Assembly (NCBI GenBank): GCA_030620095.1
Contig: JAUTXW010000203.1
Coordinates: forward strand, 356,501-420,500
DNA from: Kuschelorhynchus macadamiae
Lineage: Eukaryota; Arthropoda; Insecta; Coleoptera; Curculionidae
DNA: 64,000 nt
Reading direction: 5' to 3'
The position numbers were made by a program, and so were the translations under genes. Of the stretch, positions 56,059-64,000 are shown in pieces. The notes under the pieces were generated by a model. The model had not been told where the DNA came from, did no database searches, and saw only the letters and a program-made list of their open reading frames with translations. Every line of letters begins with the position of its first letter. Position 1 is the first letter of the stretch.

Positions 56059-56552
56059 ATGGCAGGAGAAAATTCAATTTTGTGTCTTGATATCCAGAGA
56101 TTTAATTGTGCCTCTGGATTTATTCCAAAAGAACTAGCTGTGTATGATGGAACACGTTGTTCAAATTTTCTTTTCAAACCACCATATGACAAAAGCATGT
56201 TAAAAGGCCAGGATTTAAAAACGATATCTTATCTCGAAAACTCATATCATGGTCTAATATGGGAGTCTGGTTTAGTAGACTTGAACGAAATAGCAAATAT
56301 CTTAGAACATGCGATGAAAAGATATGATGCCCCCAAAATATACGTCAAAGGAGATGAAAAGGTGAATTTTCAAAGAAAATTTATAAGTGCGGAAAAAATT
56401 TGGAGAGTGAACCGAAGCTAAACAAGTTTAAGAAAGTTCCCGAATGTCACTTTCACAAGGATCCATATGGCACTACTTGGCATTGTGCATTATCAAACAC
56501 CAAGTTGTTATATGGTTATAAATACTGTTTTTTTTTGTTTAAAGATCAATAA
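56059..56552 (+). pseudogene. Element-associated protein of a family seen in many insect genomes
   Basis: ATG at 56059 opens 'MAGENSILCLDIQRFNCASG', then 'FIPKELAVYDGTRCSNFLFK', a 'YHGLIWESGLVDLNE' block and 'YVKGDEKVNF'. After a frameshift near 56415 come 'VPECHFHKDPYGTTWHCALS' and 'NTKLLYGY', with a stop at 56550. The D.Q.F…KEL, HGL.W.SG, V.G.EK and C..H…CAL.N succession recurs in unnamed insect proteins linked to mobile elements. The leading acidic motif is reminiscent of DnaQ-type exonucleases, which is only a suggestion. An AATAAA overlaps the stop. It lies on the strand opposite to the Polinton genes and could be part of that element or an independent insertion. Confidence 0.5.
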
Positions 56553-56611
56553 ATTATTTGTAGAAAACATGGAAATAAAACGTATATGAAAAAAATATTT
56601 ATTTTATTAAG

Positions 56612-56824
56612 TCACTCTACATTATTTTTATCTATCCAACTATTATACTTATCACTGAAACCTAACCATTTTACGAATACTCTATTGTTTTTACGTTTTA
56701 ACACCTTTTCAACTAAATAAATGTTTGGATATTTAACTTTTTGCAATTGAAGTTCATAGAATCCTTCTTTAATGTCTTGTTTTTCTGCATCTTGAAGTAG
56801 GTATGTCACTGGATTTGTAAGTTA
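56612..56824 (-). pseudogene. Polinton integrase C-terminus with chromodomain
   Basis: 'LTNPVTYLLQDAEKQDIKEG', 'FYELQLQKVKYPNIYLVEKV', 'LKRKNNRVFVKWLGFSDKYN' and 'SWIDKNNVE' form the SH3-like and chromodomain tail of Polinton/Maverick integrases (…FYE.ELQ.....VYLVEKVL...G..VYVKWLGF...NSWI). The zinc-binding and D,D-E core that should precede it, at higher coordinates on this strand, are absent. Instead the dUTPase lies directly upstream. The loss is a deletion or rearrangement. The retained tail is uninterrupted for about 70 codons. Confidence 0.78.
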
Positions 56825-56929
56825 AACTTTTTTTAATATAAATTCGGTTTGGATTTATAAAAATTTGCACTTATAGTGTGTTATTAGTATAGGTTTTTAA
56901 TATAAAAAAACATAACATATTTTAATATT

Positions 56930-57395
56930 TTATTTAATATTATCAGATGATCTGAAACCTTTATTTCCCCCTAATGTCCCAAAAAGAATACTGTTAGTCG
57001 ATACAAAAGTGCAATTAATAGATTTTTTTGATGATGATTTGTGCAATTTTTTCTGATTTACAAATTTTAGATGCGATGCAATTAATAGATTTTTTTGATG
57101 ATGATTTGTGCAATTTTGTCTGATTTACAAATTTTAGATGTGATATTTGAATGATTAAATAAAACTATAAATACATTCTTGATCAATGATGCCCGCTCCG
57201 ACGTCGATTCCATATTTGGCCCGATCTTGAATGGATTTCAGCGTACAATCCTTGTGGTATTTCAATTTGTATGCCTGTGTCAATTTTTGATGATGGTTCA
57301 ATGGTGTGGTCTTCTACGCTGAAAAGATCGAATCCAGCCGCTTCAGAGGTAAATTGTCTAGGAGCTAGAGCCTCTGGGTGTGTTTTTTCTTAATT
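56930..57395 (-). pseudogene. dUTPase (deoxyuridine triphosphatase), frameshifted, inside the Polinton
   Basis: All five dUTPase motifs occur in order on the minus strand. Motif 1 is 'SEAAGFDLFSVED' (57345-57305). Motif 2 is 'IPQGLYAEIHSRSG' (57264-57223). Motif 3 is 'KYGIDVGAGIIDQE' (57217-57176, after a one-base frameshift). Motif 4 is 'KSDKIAQIIIKKI' near 57115 and again as 'KSEKIAQIIIKKI' near 57050. Motif 5 is 'GTLGGNKGFRSSD', ending at the TAA 56930-56932. The enzyme hydrolyses dUTP to dUMP. Family length is about 140-150 residues, matching this span. The 67-bp tandem duplication at 57011-57144 breaks the frame and duplicates motif 4. The start codon is not evident; an in-frame stop lies 14 codons before motif 1. 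Confidence 0.83.
57011..57144. repeat. 67-bp tandem duplication inside the dUTPase
   Basis: 'GCAATTAATAGATTTTTTTG' starts at 57011 and 57078. The two 67-bp copies differ at two positions seen (TTTTTC/TTTGTC and GCGAT/GTGAT). Confidence 0.92.
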
Positions 57396-57458
57396 TAATC
57401 TGAAAAAAAAGTAAATTTAGTTATTATATGAAGTAAATATTGGTATTCAACAAATTTA

Positions 57459-57686
57459 TTAATTTAATGCCTGCCTGGATAGTTGGTTTTGTTGTTGTTG
57501 TTGATGATGAGACTGATGTTTTATTCGTTCTAATCTACGAAATTCCCTTTTTACACTTTTTGAAGCACCTATCGGACTTTGTCGCAGTACCAAATGGTTG
57601 GATACGTAACGGATAGGATCATAAGTTTCGAATGTTCTATCTTCATCCCAGCTATAATCAACCAATTGTGATGATGATGGCACTGC

Positions 57687-57720
<34 letters not shown>

Positions 57721-57797
57721 GGTGCTGTTGTCAACGATGACGACGACGACGACGACGATGATGGTGCATCAAAAGGTTTGGTTCTTGGTGTAGTCAT
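57459..57797 (-). CDS. Low-complexity ORF between Polinton genes, unidentified
   Basis: 112 codons open at ATG 57797 with 'MTTPRTKPFDAP', a run of nine Ser, Thr runs (ACAACA repeats), then 'LVDYSWDEDRTFETYDPIRY' and 'ASKSVKREFRRLERIKHQSH' and a Gln run. The Ser and Thr tracts coincide with microsatellites (GAC/GTT repeats at 57685-57760) and may have expanded. The middle 50 residues look like ordinary protein but match no family I know. It lies 60 bp from the dUTPase and about 230 bp from the polymerase, on the same strand, so it is likely an accessory Polinton gene. It carries no internal stop. Confidence 0.5.
57685..57760. repeat. (GTT)n and (GAC)n trinucleotide tracts
   Basis: About eleven GTT-type triplets, then GATGAC/GACGAC triplets, inside the ORF at 57459-57797. 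Confidence 0.9.
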
Positions 57798-58025
57798 TCT
57801 TTTTTGATTTATTCTAAAAAAAAAATAAAAAAAATAGTAATTTTTTTGTATATCCTGTTTATTATGATATTTTTTGATATATTTAATTTTTTAGAATATA
57901 ACCTTTTAATATTGTGGTTTACTTTTTGTTCTAGGTGCTTTATTCGAAACAGATAATAGATAAATTAGAAAAATTAAAAACATGAATATTGTTTTTTTAT
58001 TAGGTAAATTTTAGTTTTAAGGAAA

Positions 58026-61000
58026 TCACCATGGTAAAGTATCTGTATATTTGTAATTGACGATTCTTTTATAGTCGTAAGGATTTAGAGCAACTTTTGT
58101 CTGATTAAATGTATAAACTTTATGTAATTTTGATACAATCATTTTTTGATTAACATTATTACAAGTATTATTAAAAATACGTTGATAATAGTCATCAAAA
58201 GTTATAGTTTTAAGTGCAGTATTATTAATTCCTTTTGCTTTTTTATAATGTTATAATTTTGAATAAAATTATCAGTTTCTTTTAAATCTATTCCTTGATT
58301 TTTCATTTTTTTATATCTTTTCTAATTCCATTTGTGTTTTATATACTTTTATGGAATACGTTTTAGATTTAAGACCTATAAATTCTAACATAATTGTTCC
58401 ATTTAGTTCATCTTTCATTAATCCTAAATTTTTTTACTTTTTGAGGGCATATTGTATATACGTTGTTATAAGGATAGTCTAAAGTATCAAATAAATGAAT
58501 ATCTTCTTTAATATGTTGATAGATATCGTCAACGAGAAAAAAAAGATATATTAAAGAATCGGTATCTGTATACAAAAGTTTTGCGTTAGATCCAAATTTA
58601 TTTTTTATATAGTTATAATGAAAGTCATAAAGAAACGTTTTTTTGACAGATCCAAAAAAAAAAAAATGCTGAAACCTACTAAATATTGGTTTTATTTATT
58701 TTTACTTCTAATCGTGACATTTCGATAAGAACAATGTCATTAGAAATACAAGTACAACTATGAAAATTTGGTTGTGAAATATAAAAATTTGCTCCAAATC
58801 TACCAATCCATCTTGTTACTAACTTAATATCTTTATGTTTGCGTACGTTTTCTATTGTTTTTCCAAAGAATGCATTATTTAATAACTTAAAAAAAAAATC
58901 AAAATCATTTTTGCTTTCTTTTCGTAAATTTGTATTTAAATCAATATGTTTTTTTTTAACCAACATGATTGATCAAATTTTAATACTTTATCTATTTCTA
59001 TAATTTTTAATCCTAATTGTAAAGCTTGTTTTAAATTTCGATAATGAATTACATTTTTTTTTTAATAAAAAATGTAGTTAGCAATTTTGGAAGTTTTGAT
59101 TTTGGTGGACATAAATGTTCCGGACAAAGTGGTAAATCTTTATGTAATTGAAAAAGTTCTCTAGGATATTCTATATCAACTTCAAATATATATCCAATGG
59201 CGCTATCGTCAGCAATATTTAAAATAACATTAGGTGTAAAATTATTTAGATTACTCCATTTAAATTTTTTTTTGAGGTAATGGTAAACTCATTGCTGCAC
59301 CATATGAATTATTAACATCAAAATACATTAAATAAGATTGAGTTAATTTTGAATCGTAAGATGTTTCCATATATTTATTATTAGCTTTACCATATCTATT
59401 CGAACATTGAGATATACTTCCTCGAATACCTCTTTCGATAAATAAAAGCATGTCAATGTCAGTTAGTAGTAGTTCTAATTCGATACCTTGTGACAAAACA
59501 ATTTGATAAGTTAAACCTGGAACTGTATAGGTCCACAATGCATCTAGTTCGTACGTTGTTAGACACATATCTCTAAAGTTTTCAAAAATATCAGCCAAAA
59601 GTAGAAAACGTCAGTTTTAAGGTATAATTCTGCATATTCTTGTAAATTGTTGATATTAAAAGTATTCCAAAAACGGTTTGAGACAAAACAATATTCATCT
59701 TGTGAAATATTTTTACCACTAATGGAACTATAAAAAGATTCTATTTTCGGAAATGTGTCTTTTAATTGTTCCCAACAATCTAAATATCCATATGGAAAAA
59801 ACTCCTTTACGTGATAGTAATTCAAACTCGGTATTTGATGTATAAAAACTTTTAAGAATATTTTTTTATCATTAGGTAAATAAGAGGATAAATTGTTAAT
59901 ACTGGAAGACATAAATCTATAAGAATCCAGAAATCTAAAATTAATATTTGTATTTTCTATATATTTCGTAAAAGAAATAAATCTTTCTTTATTAATTATA
60001 ATTGTAAAGGGAAAAATTATTTTTTTCCCTTTACATTAAGACTGAGTGCTTTAATTAAGAAATAACTATCGTAGCCGGAGGGAGATTGTAGAATAATACA
60101 AGTGTCATGGGGTCAGTTTCGCAGATAACAAAAGGTCAAGATGATTACAAGATGAATGAGTAGCACCACGAAACTGACAATGATCTTTAACTTTTTTTTC
60201 ATCGAATGCAAATAGTTTTTTACAAATAAAACAATGAGATACAGAATAAAACGTATGTAATTCTTCTTTGTTTAAAGGTTTTATTGGAATTATATTTTTA
60301 AAAATTTTGTCAACTTGGTATGCAATATTCTCTTTTAGTTCTTTTAGGAACCATTCAATGCAGTCTTTTCCTGTAAATATTTTAAAATATGATAAAGAAT
60401 TATTATATTTAAAATAATATGTAATGCTGAAAGCTTTATGTTCTTGATATATTGTAGTCGTAGTAGTAGTAGACTTTGAATTAATTGTGTTTGGATTTAT
60501 TTTTTCTAAAATACTTTCTAAATCGGCATAAATTGCAAAAAGAACTCTTTGTTTAAATTTAAAATTTGTAAATTTTAAAATATTTTTATCATCAGATGGT
60601 AACGTTATTTTGGTTTTAGTCATAGTTTTACAACAAATTAAATGTTTTTCCAGGTTTTCTTCAGTTTTAAAGTGATTTAAACATCTTTCACAAAACCATT
60701 TTTTGTGACTTATATTTCCCATTTGTTGGTTTAATACACGTGATAGATCTTTAATTAAAGCAAAATGATATATATTTGGATAGTTATTTTCATCATTAAA
60801 ATAATCTATTTTATTGTTACAAGGAATCATTAGTAAATTTATTTTTGGAGAATAATTTTGTTGACTTGAACACAGTGGAACAATTTGAGATTTTTTTTAT
60901 AGTGAAAATGTTAATTGATAATTTATTTAATATTTCAAATTTTAATATATTTTTAATGCATATGGGAAATTCAATGTTATCATACTTTAATACCTCACTA

Positions 61001-61650
61001 AAATGAGGATAAGAAGATGTTCTGTTTATATTTCTGTTTTTTTATCACTTACTGGATATAAAGCACATACAATTGACCATAAAAACAATATTGATCATTA
61101 TTTTTAATGTTAATAATTCCTTTGTATTTTTAAGAAATTGAGGTATTTCTGTGTAAGTTGAAAGGTCAACATTTATAGGGTAAAATTATTTATATTCACT
61201 TTCAAATGTAAAATTTCATATAACGCAAAACCAGAATCTCTTTCTTGAAATTCTTCCAATTTTTTAAAAATTTTATTTTTCGCATTTTCAGTATACCAAT
61301 TTCTTTTAGAGCAGTATTATTGTGAATAATTTCGTTTTCTGTAGAAAAATGTTTTTATATCAGTTTCCAGTTTTTATCTGAATTGAAAAACTTTTATATG
61401 CTTTATTTAAAAAAATTGTTGGATCTTTAATATTTAAGTTTATAATAGCACCTGTTCGTATTCGTTCCTGAAAACACGATTCAATATCTTCCAGTAATAA
61501 AATTTTTTTTAATTATTTTTAAATAGAGCAGAACGACAAAATTTTATTCTTTTTTGATTTTTAAAAGTTTCCTTATAATTTGTTAAATAAGTTAAACTTG
61601 ATTCAATTTTTGAAAAATTTGCAATACATTTTGATTTACTTTTTTTGACA
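58026..61650 (-). pseudogene. Polinton/Maverick protein-primed DNA polymerase B
   Basis: A near full-length gene of about 3.6 kb is broken by several frameshifts. From the N-terminus: 'YPHFSEVLKYDNIEFPICIK' (near 60990); Cys/His block 'KKWFCERCLNHFKTEENLEK' (near 60690); exonuclease-type 'RVLFAIYADLESILEKINPN'; 'SGYDSYFLIKAL' (near 60080); 'LKTDVF' (59615); 'ADIFENFRDMCLTTYELDAL'. Polymerase motif A is 'YFDVNNSYGAAMSLPLP' (about 59320-59275). Motif B is 'FFKLLNNAFFGKTIENV' (about 58900-58850). Motif C is 'LYTDTDSLIYLF' (about 58577-58540). The C-terminus is 'TFDDYYQRIFNN' through 'KVALNPYDYKR', with a stop at 58026-58028. The catalytic Asp residues of motifs A and C are kept. It would replicate the element's DNA with a terminal protein primer. 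Confidence 0.88.
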
Positions 61651-61702
61651 GTTATTAATTAATTTTATTATTTTATTTAAATATTTTATCCAAAATAAAT
61701 AT

Positions 61703-61804
61703 TCATCTTTTTTTAATTAATCTGCTTACCTGCTCGATTTTATGTAGCACTTTACTGACCAACTGATCAAGAGTCTGTAAGCTAATTTCAGAATTAACAT
61801 CCAT
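61703..61804 (-). other. Short ORF with a splice-donor-like site upstream of the polymerase
   Basis: ATG at 61804 opens 'MDVNSEISLQTLDQLVSKVL' and 'HKIEQ', followed directly by CAG|GTAAGC, a consensus donor. It could be a leader exon of the polymerase gene or a small separate ORF. Nothing more supports it. Confidence 0.3.
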
Positions 61805-62633
61805 TTTTATAATGGACTGAAGTCTATTAGAATAGTTAAATAGGGATCTAGGTATATACATATTTTTTTAAGTTGTTGCAGTGAATTAGATTTTATTATA
61901 ATACATAAGATAATTTCAGTGAATCCAAAATAATAAAGTTAACAAATTAACCCACAATTAAAGAAATAAGTTATTACACCTTATATAAAAAATATATTCT
62001 ATTTACAAATTAAGTAATCATTTCTACTGCGTAGTTGCATATGTAAATGTAAGTAATGGTTTTGTTATTATACAATAGGAGAGGTTGAGTTTTTTGTATT
62101 TTCCATTTAAACATTTCATAAGAAATACATTTATCTTAAAATTTATATTTTTTCAAATATAATATGTTTGAAACTAAATTTCCTAGTTTACCCTCCCATT
62201 AAAACAAGAATCCACATCTTCCCAAACTGATTTTCTTTTCAACAGACCCGTTATTTTTTAAGTGCAATTTAAAACGTAATAAAAACTGTTTTTAAAATTG
62301 ACAAATTACATTCCACTCTATTACAACGACGAACACATGAACTATTTTTTAAACATTTTTTAATAATGGCAATTGTTTTTTTTTTAGATAACGAACATGC
62401 GTTTGGTAATCTTCTTTTGTTTTAAGTAATCTACTTACAATTTCAGTTTTTCGGACCGCCTCACTTGGAAATGATATAATGACAAGAGCGATGTACTCGA
62501 CAGGTTCGGTGTGTGCATGATAATTTATATACAAAACTCTTATCAATCATTCGCGTCATTTCTATTGACACACACACACACACGCAAAGTAGCATGGTAT
62601 AATCATGTATATGTAAAATTTTCCAGAAGATAA
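61805..62633. other. AT-rich; one small minus-strand ORF
   Basis: A 65-codon minus frame at 62349-62546 ('HAHTEPVEYIALVIISFPSE', 'AVRKTEIVSRLLKTKEDYQT') is less AT-rich than its flanks and may be coding, but matches no family known to me. An (AC)n run lies at about 62570-62583. Confidence 0.35.
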
Positions 62634-62782
62634 GTCACGTTGCACCAAAAACATGTTTTATCAAATATAGGTCACGTTGCATGACCTTTGCATTTTTATT
62701 TTCAGTTATCAAATACAAGTCACGTTGCACGACGTACATTGCATTTTTATTTTTTTCGTTATCGAATATAAGTCACGTTGCA
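62634..62782 (+). repeat. Four copies of GTCACGTTGCA
   Basis: The 11-mer occurs exactly at 62634, 62671, 62719 and 62772, spaced 37, 48 and 53 bp. Copies 2-4 are preceded by 'ATC(A/G)AATA(T/C)A', and copies 2-3 are followed by 'TTGCATTTTTATTTT'. This is a degenerate minisatellite or a cluster of factor-binding sites. Confidence 0.9.
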
Positions 62783-62963
62783 AAATATTAGGAAAATTTC
62801 TGTTTTTGCTAGTAATTATAATAAAAGATAAAGAAGCATTTACTCTGGATGTGGTGTTCCAATATGTAACAGCAAATTTTGTTGAAAATTTCCTTTGAAA
62901 TTAATGAATACTTTGATCGTCGTCTACGTCAAAATCTCAAATTTTTTTTCAGTGATAAATTTG

Positions 62964-63000
62964 TATTTATACTCGTCCAGAGTTTGCGTTTGGTATCAGT
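62964..63000 (+). promoter_or_regulatory. Possible core promoter (TATA plus initiator)
   Basis: TATTTATA at 62964-62971 lies about 34 bp before the arthropod-type initiator TATCAGTTC, whose TCAGT is at 62996-63000. The spacing and order fit an insect RNA polymerase II promoter for the ORF at 63124. Confidence 0.45.
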
Positions 63001-63123
63001 TCTCTCTCTATTCGTTTGTTGATATTAGTATAGAATTTGAAACAAGTTCTTCAGTTCCAGAAAATACTAGTGCATATTGTTTAATCCATTAACAAGTACA
63101 GTAAAAGTGATTTGACAAAAAAA

Positions 63124-63378
63124 ATGTTTAAAACTAATTTTGTTGTTGAGCAAAGACCTGTCAATAAGTTTGAAACTAAATTTCCTAATTTACTTAAAAC
63201 GAATTTCGTTCCCAATCAGGGATCATCAATATTATCAAATTTTCATATTCACAAACTTTATAAAAAAAAAGTGAATAAAATTTCAAAAGTAACTTTATTC
63301 GAGGAAGATGAAATGGAAATAGTTCAAAACAAAATTGTAATAAAACAACCAAATCTTAGAATAAATTATTTGGATTAG
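63124..63378 (+). CDS. Small Lys-rich ORF with promoter and poly(A) signals, unidentified
   Basis: ATG at 63124 opens 84 codons ending TAG. The N-terminal half has an imperfect internal repeat ('FKTNFVVEQ', 'LLKTNFVPNQ'). The C-terminal half is charged ('YKKKVNKISKVTLFEEDEME', 'IVQNKIVIKQPNLR'). No signal peptide or membrane segment is present. It lies 124 bp downstream of the initiator, and an AATAAA lies at 63476-63481. A GGTAAGT at 63430 could be a donor, so splicing is possible. The function is unknown. It may be an accessory gene of the neighbouring Polinton or an unrelated short host gene. Confidence 0.4.
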   Translation: MFKTNFVVEQRPVNKFETKFPNLLKTNFVPNQGSSILSNFHIHKLYKKKVNKISKVTLFEEDEMEIVQNKIVIKQPNLRINYLD

Positions 63379-63739
63379 TAAGATAATAGTGATACGTGTA
63401 ATTTCAGTAAATATTTTTATTTTTTTTTTGGGTAAGTAAATAATATTTGTATATTTTTTTTCACTGTGTTCCCCAAATAAAATACCCACGATGTTACATA
63501 AATTCTAACTGAACGACTGGATGCGGAGTTAGTTTTTTTTACATTTTAATAGTTCTATATATAAATATATTTTTTTCTAATTAAAAAGTTTTAAAATCAA
63601 AAAAACAAATGTCTACGACACCATCTACAATCGTGGTATTTGTAAAAGATAAAATTAATTTTTCGTTAAAGATGGCTTTAGTTGTCCTGAATCAACTTAT
63701 ATTTATTTAACAGGAACTTACTTATTTTTTAAACTTATT

Positions 63740-64000
63740 TTATTTATTTAATATATTTAACCTTTCATTGTATATTTTATATCTATGTTCTGTATTTAGA
63801 ATTTTTTCAAGTACACTTTCACATTCTTTAATTTTTTTTTCAAAACGAAGTCTAACTAGATAATATTTTTGACAGTCACTTTTTCGAGCTTGTCTATATA
63901 CAAAATTCCATTTAATTAAATAATAGTATTTATTTTGATTTTCTTTGAAAGTTACTGATTTTTTTATGGTATATGCAAAAACTTCAATAGAAAGTAATTT
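63740..64000 (-). CDS. Partial ORF running off the right edge, unidentified
   Basis: The minus strand is open from the window edge for 86 codons to TAA at 63740-63742, without an internal Met near the edge. It reads 'KLLSIEVFAYTIKKSVTFKE', 'YYYLIKWNFVYRQARKSDCQ', 'KYYLVRLRFEKKIKECESVL' and 'EKILNTEHRYKIYNERLNIL'. The C-terminal part is predicted helical (Glu/Lys-rich heptads). Being open in such AT-rich DNA suggests true coding sequence. No family is recognised. Its strand and position suggest another Polinton-associated gene. Confidence 0.4.
   Translation of the reverse strand, partial: KLLSIEVFAYTIKKSVTFKENQNKYYYLIKWNFVYRQARKSDCQKYYLVRLRFEKKIKECESVLEKILNTEHRYKIYNERLNILNK

Noticed and set aside
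60004..60035. GTAAAGGGAAAAA...TTTTTCCCTTTAC hairpin
   Set aside because: It lies within the degraded polymerase coding region and is low-complexity; no independent role is suggested.

Overview
The window is AT-rich nuclear DNA of an arthropod, almost certainly an insect. It has small exons separated by kilobase introns, two fragments of animal cell-surface genes, and a dense load of insect-type transposons: mariner/rosa-like, hAT, Harbinger-like, Penelope, several LINE types, Ty3/gypsy and Polinton. A beetle is a guess only; nothing here fixes the order. There are no bacterial-style operons.

Host genes. (1) On the + strand, five exons between 8.6 and 18.2 kb join in one frame across four introns into 366 residues of an L1CAM/neuroglian-like protein: three fibronectin III domains, an unusual 86-residue linker exon, then a stop codon and two poly(A) signals with no membrane segment. 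The 5' part of the gene is not recognised and presumably lies upstream of the window. (2) On the - strand, two exons at 27.7 and 22.1 kb encode a single LDL-receptor class A module followed by a Pro/Thr-rich stalk; the remaining exons were not found. (3) A possible first coding exon of 23 codons lies at 38.3 kb (+). (4) A short ORF near 63.1 kb has TATA, initiator and poly(A) signals, and an unidentified ORF runs off the right edge.

Repeats. A family built of roughly 138-bp units occurs at 3.6-4.7, 10.9-12.0, 16.1-17.85, 29.6-30.6, 33.1-33.4 and 34.5-36.3 kb. Degraded LINE reverse transcriptases lie at 6, 13-14.4 and 22.6-23.9 kb, a Penelope-like fragment at 24.5 kb, and a hAT-like non-autonomous element with an 8-bp target duplication at 25.2-27.0 kb. 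An 830-bp tandem duplication with a single visible difference sits at 27.85-29.51 kb. Mariner-superfamily copies are at 7.7, 20.9, 37.3, 38.7-41.0, 41.9-45.05 (with a smaller one nested inside) and 53.9-54.65 kb. A broken Ty3/gypsy element occupies 47.8-50.5 kb.

From about 55.4 to 61.8 kb lies a decayed Polinton/Maverick: protein-primed DNA polymerase B with motifs A, B and C still legible, the C-terminal chromodomain of the integrase, a low-complexity ORF, and a frameshifted but complete set of dUTPase motifs between the integrase remnant and the polymerase. The dUTPase, the membrane-less neuroglian-like 3' end and the nested long-inverted-repeat mariner elements are the most interesting items. 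All elements appear inactive: each coding region carries stops, frameshifts or deletions.
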